A stretch of 64,000 nt of DNA from Ohtaekwangia sp035628875 (GTDB lineage: Bacteria; Bacteroidota; Bacteroidia; Cytophagales; Cyclobacteriaceae). The notes below the pieces were generated by a model, which saw only the letters and a list, made by a program, of their open reading frames with translations, had not been told where the DNA came from and made no database searches. The stretch lies in the NCBI GenBank assembly GCA_035628875.1, contig DASPIZ010000091.1:62001-126000 (forward strand), in the 5' to 3' direction. Both the position numbers and the translations under genes were made by a program. Positions within the stretch are counted from its first letter, which is position 1; the number at the start of each line of letters is the position of its first letter. Below, in pieces: positions 1 through 8,258 of the stretch.

Positions 1-66
1 ATAAAGAAAAGAATCATAGATACGCGCAACGTTATTATGCAATTGCGTCGTAAAAAAGAACAATGA
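1..66 (+). CDS. 3' end of an unidentified CDS entering from the left
   Basis: Frame 1 is open from the first base to a TGA at 64-66 and gives a short, strongly basic C-terminus (21 residues, ending RRKKEQ). This could be the tail of a protein whose body lies outside the window. Too little is visible to name a family; chance openness cannot be excluded. Confidence 0.3.
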   Translation: MKKRIIDTRNVIMQLRRKKEQ

Positions 67-159
67 ACTTTCTGAGCACTCATTGACCGTTGATTGCTTT
101 ACTTCGTATTAGAATGTGGCATCATGTTTTGTTATTGATCGAGTATCATTCTTTCAGTG

Positions 160-1224
160 ATGAAAAAAGTTAAATATTCTATCAAATTATTAAAAGCAAT
201 CGGGAGAAAATCCAATGATGGGATAATCGTGTATAATTCATCACAACAGAAAGTAGAATACTGCAACAACGCATTTTGCCAGATTATCCAAATTGCGAAA
301 ACAGATATATTGGGTAACTCATTCGGGACTTTTAGATCATCCATTAAAGATGATGATCACTTTCTGCATAGCCGCTTTGAATTATTAAAAAAAAATGGAA
401 GCGTAACAAACGTTGAACTACGTGTAAAACCAGATAAATATATTTCGTGCGATGTTTATTCCATTAATGAAGGTAAACTGATTGTTGCACTGGTAAAGGA
501 TATCACAAACATAAAAATACATAGTGACTATATTACAGAATTTGGAGCGCGAAAGGATGCCATCTTGGATATGGTGGCACATAACTTAAGTGGACCGCTT
601 AATTTGACGAATACACTGGTAAATCTTATTGATCAGCTGAATGAAACGGAGCATTACCGGAAGGTTGACAACCACACCAGGATAATCCGTGAGAATACTC
701 AACATTGTATAGAGATCATAAATTCGTTTCTGAAAGAAGAACACCTTGAATCCCAACATGTTTTCGTTAAAACGAATCGTTATGATGCCATTGAAAAAAT
801 AGGAATCATTATCGCGAGGCTGAGGATATTCGACGAGAAAAAAGACATTAAACTTTTTTCCTCGACGAGAGAACTATTTGTAAGTGGCGACGACGTAAAA
901 TTTTTTCAGATTATTCACAATATTTTGTCGAATGCAATGAAATTTACAACACCACAAGGCAAGATTATTGTCGAAGTAACCGATAACGGTGACGCCTTTT
1001 CTGTTGTGATCAAAGATAATGGCATTGGGATACCGGAACACCTTCATCCCCACATTTTTAAAAAGAACACCTTAGCAGCCAGGCCAGGGTTACGAGGAGA
1101 AAGATCCATCGGTATGGGGCTTTACATTGTAGCGCGACTTGTGGCATTGATGAAGGGCAAAATTCGCTTTGAAAGTGAGGAAAATAAAGGAACAACATTC
1201 ATCTTAGATTTTCCTAAAAATTGA
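160..1224 (+). CDS. PAS-domain sensor histidine kinase
   Basis: A soluble-looking histidine kinase of 354 residues. A PAS-like sensor occupies about residues 15-125. The dimerisation/phosphoacceptor helix carries His141 in the box AHNLSGPL. The ATPase domain shows the N box (HNILSNAMKF, Asn254/Asn258), the G1 box DNGIGIP (286-292) and the G2 box GMGLYIV (318-324). There is no signal peptide or membrane helix, so a cytoplasmic input is inferred. A GTG lies one codon upstream (157), but I chose the ATG at 160. No response regulator gene is adjacent, so the partner is unknown (the stand-alone receiver at 7177 is a candidate only by proximity). The histidine-kinase call is secure; the signal is unknown. 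Confidence 0.88.
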   Translation: MKKVKYSIKLLKAIGRKSNDGIIVYNSSQQKVEYCNNAFCQIIQIAKTDILGNSFGTFRSSIKDDDHFLHSRFELLKKNGSVTNVELRVKPDKYISCDVYSINEGKLIVALVKDITNIKIHSDYITEFGARKDAILDMVAHNLSGPLNLTNTLVNLIDQLNETEHYRKVDNHTRIIRENTQHCIEIINSFLKEEHLESQHVFVKTNRYDAIEKIGIIIARLRIFDEKKDIKLFSSTRELFVSGDDVKFFQIIHNILSNAMKFTTPQGKIIVEVTDNGDAFSVVIKDNGIGIPEHLHPHIFKKNTLAARPGLRGERSIGMGLYIVARLVALMKGKIRFESEENKGTTFILDFPKN

Positions 1225-1301
1225 AACATCAGGATGATACATAAAACTAAAATTACACGTTAGACTTACTACAGACAGCCCAACTTTAATCCGTATTGTA
1301 C

Positions 1302-2372
1302 ATGACAAAACTTTTTGAACCCTTAAGTATAAAGTCAGTTTCCTTCAGAAATCGTATCGTGATTTCTCCGATGTGCCAGTATTCCTCCAGAGATGGTTTT
1401 GCCAGTGACTGGCACCTCGTTCATCTTGGTTCTCGCGCTGTAGGTGGTGCGGCCCTTGTTATGCAGGAGGCGACCTCGATTTCTCCGGAAGGGCGCATCT
1501 CACCCGATGACCTTGGCCTTTGGAAAGACGAACACATGCCTAAGCTAAAGTCCATTGCTTCATTTATCCATTCACAGGGTTGTTTGTATGGCATTCAACT
1601 TGCTCATGCCGGGCGAAAAGCAAGTCACCATGCTCCCTGGAAAGGTGGTAAGCTCATACCACTAAAAGAAAGTGGCTGGGAACAGGTTGCTCCATCACCA
1701 ATACCATTTATGGAAAACGAACGTACGCCACACGCACTCACGACAGGAGGTATCCAAAAGGTAATTAATGATTTCAAAAAAGCGGCACAACGTGCTGAAG
1801 AGATCGGGTACGATGTGATTGAGATTCATGCAGCGCACGGTTACCTGGTGCATGAATTCTTATCACCGCTATCGAATCAGCGTACCGATGTATACGGTGG
1901 TTCTTTTGAAAACAGAATTCGGCTGTTGCTGGAAATTATAGCTGGGGTCCAGGAGAAATGGCCGGAGCATAAACCAATTTTTGTTCGCATATCTGCTACA
2001 GATTGGGCTGAAGGAGGATGGAATGTAGAAGAGTCTATAGCGCTGGCAAAAGCATTAAAACAACAAGGAGTAGACCTTATTGATTGTTCTTCCGGCGGAG
2101 TTGTACGACATCAGAAAATTCTATTGAGCCCAGGATACCAAGTTCCCTTTTCAGAACGGATAAAGAAAGAAGCCAAAATTCTTACCGGTGCAGTTGGATT
2201 GATCACAGCTCCTGCTCAAGCCCAGGAAATTTTGTCTTCGGGCAAAGCGGATCTTATTTTACTGGCAAGAGAATCGTTACGAAATCCATATTTCCCGCTT
2301 CATGCGGCAAAGGTATTAGACCAGGAGATTTCATGGCCAGTACAATATGAACGCGCCAGTCTTAAGCTGTGA
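1302..2372 (+). CDS. namA: old yellow enzyme, YqjM-like NADPH dehydrogenase
   Basis: An FMN-dependent ene-reductase of the old yellow enzyme family, 356 residues, the usual length. It belongs to the thermophilic-like/YqjM class: the N-terminal SPMCQYSS segment places Cys25 and Tyr27 where YqjM has its flavin-tuning Cys26 and substrate Tyr28. The substrate-binding pair and catalytic Tyr are in HAAHGYLVHEFLSPL (His176, His179, Tyr181). The barrel ends with the conserved phosphate-binding LLARESLRNPYF segment. Such enzymes reduce activated C=C bonds of unsaturated carbonyls in the cytoplasm; the physiological substrate is normally unknown. A TTG two codons upstream (1296) is also in frame, but the ATG at 1302 matches the family N-terminus. 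It stands alone. Confidence 0.92.
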   Translation: MTKLFEPLSIKSVSFRNRIVISPMCQYSSRDGFASDWHLVHLGSRAVGGAALVMQEATSISPEGRISPDDLGLWKDEHMPKLKSIASFIHSQGCLYGIQLAHAGRKASHHAPWKGGKLIPLKESGWEQVAPSPIPFMENERTPHALTTGGIQKVINDFKKAAQRAEEIGYDVIEIHAAHGYLVHEFLSPLSNQRTDVYGGSFENRIRLLLEIIAGVQEKWPEHKPIFVRISATDWAEGGWNVEESIALAKALKQQGVDLIDCSSGGVVRHQKILLSPGYQVPFSERIKKEAKILTGAVGLITAPAQAQEILSSGKADLILLARESLRNPYFPLHAAKVLDQEISWPVQYERASLKL

Positions 2373-2551
2373 TGACTGGCTTCGCGATCTCTATAGCGTT
2401 ATATCAACCGTTTGAAAGTGACCGATGAGCGTACAGAATTGAACACCTCAATATTGAAAATTCTGGGCTAGTTTAACAATTTCGTTGTTTTCAATATGGG
2501 CATTGTTATTGCGCAACGGCGAAGATCATATAACCCTCTTCAAATTTCTAT

Positions 2552-4972
2552 ATGCTTCGTACTCATCTCAAGTTTGCTTCGCGCATCTTTCTCAAAGATA
2601 AATTCTTTTCCGTGCTCAATATTCTCGGACTGGCATTGGGTATCGCGGTTAGTATCGTTTTACTTCTGATATTACAACATGACCTTACGTACGATAAGCA
2701 CCATACAAATCATAACAGGATCTTTCGACTTGGCGGACATCTCCAGGCAACAGGTATCGATGTAAAACTAGCACGGTCAGCCCGTGAATTAGGGGTCATT
2801 TTGCAGGAGGAACTTCCCGAAGTAGAAGGGATGGTACGTGCCAACACCTGGGATAGAACCCTTGTCAAACATGTTTCTAAATTGGGTGCCGAGAAAGCAT
2901 TTTATGAAGAACATATTGCCCGGGCAGATTCAAATTACTTCCAGGTTTTTACACATCCATTTCTGGCTGGAAATCCGGAAACATGTTTGCGTGATCTCAA
3001 CTCCGTTGTACTGACAAAGACAGCAGCGAAACGTTATTTCAATGATGAATTACCCCTGGACAAATCATTGATCATTAACAATGAACAATGGAAGGTGACC
3101 GGTATTATTGAGGATGTTCCGGAAAACTCACATCTCAAATTTGATATACTGTTATCTCAAGTGGTTAATCGGGAGTGGGTTGTTGACAATGGAGAAATTA
3201 AGTCGGAAGCATTTTGGAATCCGGATGTGTATACATATCTGTTATTTTCCGAAGATTATAACCCGGACGATTTCAAATCAAAATTTGCTTCCATCTATAC
3301 CAAGTATTTTAAATCCTTTGGGGATCAGGTGGGAGGCCAATACACGCCAATCCTTGAGCCCCTTGCTGATATCCATTTTCACTCTGAACTGGAAGCAGAC
3401 GAACCCCATGGCAACCTTTCCTACCTGTATGCCTTCATCGGCATTGGCGTATTTATCATCCTCCTGGCTTGTATCAATTACATGAACCTTGCTACGGCGA
3501 AATCTGTAAACAGAGCGTCAGAGATAGCCATGAAGAAAACGCTTGGATCAGGAAAGCGTGCTTTGGTTTTGTCCTTTTTGACCGAATCTATATTCCTCGC
3601 TTTCATTTCGCTTGTCGTCGCCGTTCTATTTGTTGTAATCGTACTGGAAGCAACCTCCTTCAACCAATTGATCGGTAAGAATATATCACTCAACTTTGGT
3701 CATAATATCACTTTATTCTTCGGTTGTATTGGCATCACCCTATGTATCGGAGTTATCTCGGGATTGTATCCCGCTTTTTATCTTCCTTCGATTCCTACCA
3801 TTCAGGCATTGAAGGGTGCATTTAAGAATCAACAGTCAAGTGCTGTGCTTAGGAAAGTGTTGATCACAATGCAGTTTGGTATTTCTATGTTTGTTGTTGT
3901 ATGTACTTTGTTCATGCAACATCAGATTGATTACATCCGAACGAAGGAACTTGGCTTTAATACTGATAACGTATTGCTGCTGCCCATTCAGGATACTTTA
4001 GTACAACGACAGATCAAAGGTATAAAAACTGAATTCCTCAAATATCCGGGAATAACAGAAGCCACAACGGCTTATAATATTCCTGGCTTTAACACAGGCG
4101 GTAACACCGTAATGTGGGCTGAGCGTGAGTCCGGAATGCAACAACAGGCTTTTACGTTAATGTTTGTCGGAGAAGATTACCTGAAGACGATGAACATGAA
4201 GTTACTGGCAGGCCGTGATTTTCAACCCGGGCCTAACAATGATGTAAAAGGTGTCTTTATCGCGAATGAAGCTGCCGCGAAACTCATGGGTTGGGGCAAA
4301 GATCCGGTAGGGAAGAAGGTCAAATTTTTTCATGACAAAGAAGATGGTCAGGTGGTTGGCATGGTGAAGGATTTTAATTTTTCTTCACTTCACAATCCGG
4401 TTGAACCACTATTAATTATTAAGGCTAAAGAAGAAGGTGGATTTCTTCATTTGCGATTACATGCAGAAAACCTTCCTGCCTTGATGGATTATGTCCAGGA
4501 AAAATGGGAAGCGTATGATCCGAATCATCCGTTCGAATATTCGTTTCTGGATCAGCGTTTCAATGAGCAATACAAGGAAGATGAGACCCAATATACCTTG
4601 TTATCGTGGCTCTCGTATGTATGTATCTTTATTTCATTGTTAGGGTTACTTGGATTATCTGCTTTCACAGCAACGCAACGCACGAAGGAAATCGGTGTTA
4701 GAAAGGTGCATGGTGCATCCGTACCCGGTATCATTTTTCTCTTGTATAAAGATGTAATGTACCTCGTTGTTATTGCCGGCATTCTTGTGGTCCCTGCTGC
4801 CTATTACATTATCACAAAGTGGCTGGGAAATTTTGCTTATAAGGCTCCAATCAATTTTACATTGTTTATTGCGGTTACCTTACTGGCATTGGTATTCGCC
4901 TTTTTCACGGTAGCATTTCATGCGCTAAAAACGGCACGCACCAATCCGGTAGACTCGTTGAAGTATGAATGA
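2552..4972 (+). CDS. MacB/FtsX-type ABC transporter permease
   Basis: An 806-residue inner-membrane protein with the duplicated MacB-periplasmic-core plus FtsX architecture common in Bacteroidota. There is one membrane helix near residues 20-42, a long periplasmic domain, then three helices introduced by the conserved CINYMNLATAKS..R..EIAMKKTLG segment. A second periplasmic domain and three C-terminal helices follow the matching RTKEIGVRKVHGAS segment. The protein contains no nucleotide-binding domain and no ATPase gene is adjacent, so it must use one encoded elsewhere. Family members move or sense envelope substrates (peptides, lipoproteins, antimicrobials); no substrate can be assigned. It is the only one of the four paralogues in the window on the plus strand. 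Confidence 0.9.
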   Translation: MLRTHLKFASRIFLKDKFFSVLNILGLALGIAVSIVLLLILQHDLTYDKHHTNHNRIFRLGGHLQATGIDVKLARSARELGVILQEELPEVEGMVRANTWDRTLVKHVSKLGAEKAFYEEHIARADSNYFQVFTHPFLAGNPETCLRDLNSVVLTKTAAKRYFNDELPLDKSLIINNEQWKVTGIIEDVPENSHLKFDILLSQVVNREWVVDNGEIKSEAFWNPDVYTYLLFSEDYNPDDFKSKFASIYTKYFKSFGDQVGGQYTPILEPLADIHFHSELEADEPHGNLSYLYAFIGIGVFIILLACINYMNLATAKSVNRASEIAMKKTLGSGKRALVLSFLTESIFLAFISLVVAVLFVVIVLEATSFNQLIGKNISLNFGHNITLFFGCIGITLCIGVISGLYPAFYLPSIPTIQALKGAFKNQQSSAVLRKVLITMQFGISMFVVVCTLFMQHQIDYIRTKELGFNTDNVLLLPIQDTLVQRQIKGIKTEFLKYPGITEATTAYNIPGFNTGGNTVMWAERESGMQQQAFTLMFVGEDYLKTMNMKLLAGRDFQPGPNNDVKGVFIANEAAAKLMGWGKDPVGKKVKFFHDKEDGQVVGMVKDFNFSSLHNPVEPLLIIKAKEEGGFLHLRLHAENLPALMDYVQEKWEAYDPNHPFEYSFLDQRFNEQYKEDETQYTLLSWLSYVCIFISLLGLLGLSAFTATQRTKEIGVRKVHGASVPGIIFLLYKDVMYLVVIAGILVVPAAYYIITKWLGNFAYKAPINFTLFIAVTLLALVFAFFTVAFHALKTARTNPVDSLKYE

Positions 4973-5029
4973 TGTTAGCTTACGGGTAAAAGTCAAATTT
5001 ATCATTTAATAATTCAATTTAATTCAGGC

Positions 5030-5155
5030 ATGAGAGCAATACTGTTACTTCTGGCGTTCCTGTTGTCTCATCTTGCTACGGCACAGTTTCTAAGCAATAA
5101 GGCTACATACATGAATGAAGAAGCATCTGGAAGGTTTGTTTCTTGCCAAACCATC
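5030..5155 (+). pseudogene. truncated start of a secreted-protein gene
   Basis: The first 40 or so codons after the ATG at 5030 encode a clean signal peptide (hydrophobic LLLLAFLLSHLA, Ala-Gln cleavage region) followed by a plausible mature start. From about 5135 the frame turns into compositionally unlike sequence with imperfect GC-rich inverted repeats (around 5230-5256) and ends at 5320. I read this as the 5' stump of a secreted-protein gene cut off by a rearrangement. It could instead be a small exported peptide of 96 residues. I recognise no family. Confidence 0.35.
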
Positions 5156-5456
5156 TCTCTGCGAAGATCAGCCCCGGGTGTGCCGGCGACGAGGGTTTAC
5201 TCAGTATTTTTATGGAATAGCCAAACAACTCGCCCTCCTCGCGGACGCGAGGGAGGATCTGCAAAGACTCCGTACACGATGACCACGATTCACCCGGGTT
5301 TTTTGTGTATACATAGATAGCACCAACATCCCACGTACTTCAATCATCCTTTGCCAATCTTTAAAGAAACGGAACTTGTTGTTCCCAATCATAGAAAAGC
5401 TTCTTAATAAGAAGGAATAGTTTCTAAAAGCGAGGTGTGCGTATTGCGCGCGAAAC

Positions 5457-5837
5457 CTAAGCGCAATTTTTACACAGCCCACTAAGCACGCAATTCAATC
5501 GTTCCACCTTGTAACCTTTTGGAACTGAAAATTGCACCAGGCTAGGAAGGCATTCAATCGTTTGGCAGCTGGTGCAACGAAAGTGGAAATGGTTGTCGGA
5601 CAGCTTGTGCTTTTTATGATCACATTGCTCACATACTGCGAAGTACTGTTTCCCATCATCGGCGATCACTTTGTGTACAATGCCATCTTCACAGAAGCGG
5701 CTTAATATTCTGTAAATGGTGGCTCTGTCTACCGCGAAATCAATTTGTTTCTCAATGGCATCCTGACTCATGGCTTTTTCTGTGCTTATCAGAACAGCCA
5801 ATACAGCGTCTTTTGATGTAGTATTCCGGCGTTTCAT
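5457..5837 (-). CDS. Fur-family transcriptional repressor
   Basis: A 126-residue Fur/Zur/PerR-family regulator. The N-terminal winged helix (about 1-65) includes the recognition segment DRATIYRILSRF. The C-terminal half has the family's metal ligands: the HxHFRCTSC cluster (His83, His85, Cys88, Cys91) and a second CxxC (Cys122, Cys125) that would complete the structural zinc site. The sensory metal (iron, zinc, manganese, or peroxide sensing) cannot be decided from these residues. It is transcribed divergently from the flavoprotein gene at 5957. The tandem operator immediately upstream of its start codon suggests it represses itself and that neighbour. Length and motifs are normal. Confidence 0.9.
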   Translation of the reverse strand: MKRRNTTSKDAVLAVLISTEKAMSQDAIEKQIDFAVDRATIYRILSRFCEDGIVHKVIADDGKQYFAVCEQCDHKKHKLSDNHFHFRCTSCQTIECLPSLVQFSVPKGYKVERLNCVLSGLCKNCA

Positions 5838-5838
5838 A

Positions 5839-5888
5839 ATTAATGCGACTAATTTGCAATAAAATTAATGCAACTATGTTGCAATAAA
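5839..5888. promoter_or_regulatory. tandem 25-bp operator in the fur/flavoprotein divergent promoter
   Basis: Two head-to-tail 25-bp units (5839-5863 and 5864-5888) match at 22 of 25 positions. Unit 2 contains a perfect 6-3-6 palindrome, TGCAACTATGTTGCA (5869-5883). Unit 1 carries the degenerate version TGCGACTAATTTGCA (5844-5858). The exact 25-bp spacing would put two dimers on nearly the same DNA face. Unit 1 begins two bases before the regulator's start codon. Binding by the adjacent Fur-family protein is inferred. Confidence 0.7.
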
Positions 5889-5907
5889 GAAAATAATTAT
5901 ACCTTTG
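5879..5907 (+). promoter_or_regulatory. Bacteroidota-type promoter for the flavoprotein gene
   Basis: TACCTTTG (5900-5907) fits the Bacteroidota -7 consensus TAnnTTTG. A TTG at 5879-5881, 18 bp upstream, fits the -33 element. That TTG lies inside operator unit 2, so a bound repressor would block the promoter. The start codon follows at 5957. Confidence 0.55.
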
Positions 5908-5956
5908 TCAAGTATACATGGCGGGATAGTGTTGAAGAAATAACAAATCAATTCAA

Positions 5957-6862
5957 ATGGACGACAAGAGTTTCGAAGTAATCATTATCGGCGGCAGTTA
6001 TGCCGGACTTTCCGCAGCAATGGCATTAGGGCGTTCCCTGCGAAAGGTTTTAATTATTGATAGCGTGCTACCCTGTAACCGTCAAACACCTCATTCACAT
6101 AATTTCATTACCCAAGATGGAGAAAAGCCAGCCGTAATAGCTGACAAAGCCAGAGATCAGGTTTTAAAATACAACACTATAAAATTATTGAATGATGTTG
6201 CTGTTGGTGGAAAGAAAAATGGAAATGGTTTTGAAATCACCACACAAACAGGCCAGACGTTTACGGCCAGCAAACTGGTTTTTGCAACAGGTATAAAAGA
6301 TAATATGCCCGACATAAAAGGATTTGCTGAATGTTGGGGTATCTCCGTGGTACATTGCCCTTATTGCCATGGGTACGAATTGCGAGACGTAAAAACCGGA
6401 ATTTTAGCGAATGGTGAAAGAGCATTTCACATCGCGTCGTTGGTGAATAATCTCACCAATAACATTTCACTTTTAACTTCCGGCCCTGCTGATTTCACTG
6501 CCGAGCAAATTGCGAAACTGGACAAGCACAAGGTAAAAATTATAGAAACAAAAGTTGTTGAAATAGAACATGATCTTGGCCATATTAGTAATGTGGTTTT
6601 TAGCGACGGAACCAAAATTGATTTTAAAGCTCTTTATGCAGCCCTTCCCTTTACACAACATTCATCCATTCCCGTCACATTAGGTTGTGAACTCACAGAA
6701 CAGGGTTATATCAAAATAGATGGTTTCCAAAAGACAACCATTGACGGCGCTTTTGCCTGTGGTGACAACTCAGCCATGATGCGTTCAGTCGCCAATGCTG
6801 TTTATAGCGGCAACTTAACCGGTGCGATGGTAAACAGGGCGTTAACGGAGGAATTTTTTTAG
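5957..6862 (+). CDS. thioredoxin-reductase-like FAD/NAD(P) oxidoreductase
   Basis: A 301-residue cytoplasmic flavoprotein of the low-molecular-weight thioredoxin reductase fold. The FAD-binding IIGGSYAGLSAA segment is at about residues 9-20. The redox-active CPYC (Cys134, Cys137) sits where thioredoxin reductase has CATC. The C-terminal FAD motif GAFACGDN is present. The usual NADPH-binding GGG motif is replaced by ILANGERAFH, so this is probably not a standard TrxB; it resembles the gliotoxin-reductase/HlmI-like branch. It is probably controlled by the divergent Fur-family regulator through the shared operator, suggesting a redox or metal-stress role. The physiological disulfide substrate is unknown. 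Confidence 0.85.
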   Translation: MDDKSFEVIIIGGSYAGLSAAMALGRSLRKVLIIDSVLPCNRQTPHSHNFITQDGEKPAVIADKARDQVLKYNTIKLLNDVAVGGKKNGNGFEITTQTGQTFTASKLVFATGIKDNMPDIKGFAECWGISVVHCPYCHGYELRDVKTGILANGERAFHIASLVNNLTNNISLLTSGPADFTAEQIAKLDKHKVKIIETKVVEIEHDLGHISNVVFSDGTKIDFKALYAALPFTQHSSIPVTLGCELTEQGYIKIDGFQKTTIDGAFACGDNSAMMRSVANAVYSGNLTGAMVNRALTEEFF

Positions 6863-7176
6863 TTCGCGTCCGATAACAATGAGGGTATAATTTTTATCGT
6901 AGGAGTCATGCTGAAAGGACCTATCAACGGCGTAAGTTGTCCTGACTGAAAGTCAATAAAGGTATTTCCTCCAATTGTTTCTTGCTTTCATTTTGCCTCG
7001 TTGGAGCGTTGTTTTCTTTGCCCTTTTTTGCCCAATAAATTTTGCGTGATTTAGCGTAATTTTTTACCGACCGAAAGAAAATTCTGTGTAAAAAATCATG
7101 CCTGAAAAATTTTTCTCCATGACTTCGTGGTTGGCATTACATTGTTATCTTAGTAAGTTCTATTTTCAGTATATAC
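6863..7176. other. 314-bp intergenic region, no gene seen
   Basis: AT-rich non-coding DNA between the flavoprotein and receiver genes. I see no open frame with coding character, no RNA gene and no clear terminator. It presumably holds the promoter of the downstream receiver gene, but no convincing TTG/TAnnTTTG pair is visible. Confidence 0.5.
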
Positions 7177-7593
7177 ATGGAAAAATCAATCCTAAACAAT
7201 AATTTCATTCTACTGGCCGAAGATGATGAAGATGATCAGGAACTGATTAGGATGGCATTTTCACACGTTACTTCCACTCATCGCTTTGAAATTGTCAGTA
7301 ACGGTCAAAAGGTGTTGGAGAGTCTGCAAGAACATAGTAATCTTCCTTGTTTAATCATACTTGATTTGAATATGCCTGTATTAAACGGGTTCCAAACATT
7401 AATTGCCATGCGTAATGACGCAAGGCTTCAACACGTACCGAAAGTAATCTTAACAACATCAGATGACAATGAAAGTAAAAAGAAATCCTTTTCTTATGGA
7501 GCGGTCGATTATTTTGTGAAGCCTGCTTCCATGGATGATTTTATTTTTACAGCACAAAAAATGCTAACCTACTGTGATAAATATGACATCTAA
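7177..7593 (+). CDS. stand-alone receiver-domain response regulator
   Basis: A 138-residue protein consisting of a single CheY-like receiver domain. The acidic pocket is in AEDDEDDQE (residues 14-22), the phosphoacceptor is Asp63 in LIILDLNMP, and the conserved Lys lies in DYFVKPAS near the C-terminus. There is no output domain. Such Rcp1-like receivers usually serve phosphorelays or bind partner proteins. No kinase is adjacent; candidates in the window are the PAS kinase at 160 and the hybrid kinase/Hpt pair at 59-63 kb, by inference only. A decayed acyl-CoA dehydrogenase frame begins inside its last codons. Confidence 0.9.
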   Translation: MEKSILNNNFILLAEDDEDDQELIRMAFSHVTSTHRFEIVSNGQKVLESLQEHSNLPCLIILDLNMPVLNGFQTLIAMRNDARLQHVPKVILTTSDDNESKKKSFSYGAVDYFVKPASMDDFIFTAQKMLTYCDKYDI

Positions 7594-8007
7594 GCTGACG
7601 GGGCTTTCTACCGGTGTTGATAAACTCGTAGATATCGCAGACGAAATCGGCAAGCGTGTTGCTGTTAGCGAGGGAAGAGAGGCTGATGCGAATGGTACGT
7701 GGGTACAGGCAAGTATGGATGCACTTAAGGAGAAAAACTAACCGGCCTTGTTGTGCCGGAAGAATCCGGTGGATTTGGTAAAGGGCTTTATGCGCTTGCA
7801 AGAATTTGTGAAACACCTGGCAAATCGTATTCATCAGTAGGGTTATGTTTCGGCATGCATTGTGTTGGCACTGCTGTAATTTCGGCCAAGGCAACGCCAT
7901 GGCAACAGCAGCAATACCTCGAACCAATTGCCAATGGTCCTAGGACTTATGGGAACCATTATCGCGATGCTCGCGCTTTATTCAAAGGGAAAACGATAAA
8001 GCTGTGA
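7583..8007 (+). pseudogene. frameshifted, truncated acyl-CoA dehydrogenase
   Basis: From the ATG at 7583, 52 codons read as the N-terminal helical domain of an acyl-CoA dehydrogenase (to KEKN, stop at 7739-7741). The homology continues in another frame: LTGLVVPEESGGFGKG, then an ARICE and GMHCVGTAVI stretch typical of the family. Restoring one A to the five-A run at 7733-7737 rejoins the frames. After about EPIANG (near 7935) similarity ends, well before the FAD and catalytic Glu regions. The gene is therefore both frameshifted and cut to about a third of the normal 380 or more residues. The 3' side runs into the dispersed repeat at 8006. Confidence 0.8.
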
Positions 8008-8255
8008 GCTTTGAGCTTCGAGCCTCGAGTTCGTTCCTCCGTGGCGTAAGTGTTTTCGATAACTCACGCGTTGGCTCTGGATTATCATAACGAAAAATTA
8101 TATCCTTTGAGCAAGGGATTCCAATCACATTAGTTTTCGAACAACTCATCAACTTTCAAAAAACCAACCTCAAACCTCAGACATCAAACTTCAAACAACC
8201 TTCGAACGCCCTTCGTTTTTCGAAACTTTGAACTGAACTTTGAACCATGAACCTC
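8006..8255 (+). repeat. dispersed intergenic repeat, copy A
   Basis: Non-coding. The left part is an AGCTT(C/T)GAG-rich block (8006-8040). The right part is a run of CTCAAAC/TTCAAAC units followed by TTTGAAC units (about 8160-8255), ending at the 3' end of the permease gene. The same two-part layout recurs in the same orientation at 10.7, 13.4/13.8, 16.4, 19.6, 54.7 and 58.9 kb. Confidence 0.75.
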
Positions 8256-8258
8256 CGA

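Noticed and set aside
2552..4972. Permeases as MacB macrolide exporters
   Set aside because: MacB has a fused ATPase domain; these proteins have two permease halves and no ATPase, so only the fold is shared.
5210..5482. Minus-strand 90-codon frame downstream of the Fur-family gene
   Set aside because: Arg/Ser-rich translation of a GC-rich inverted repeat region, overlapping the 3' end of the Fur-family gene, with no homology that I recognise.
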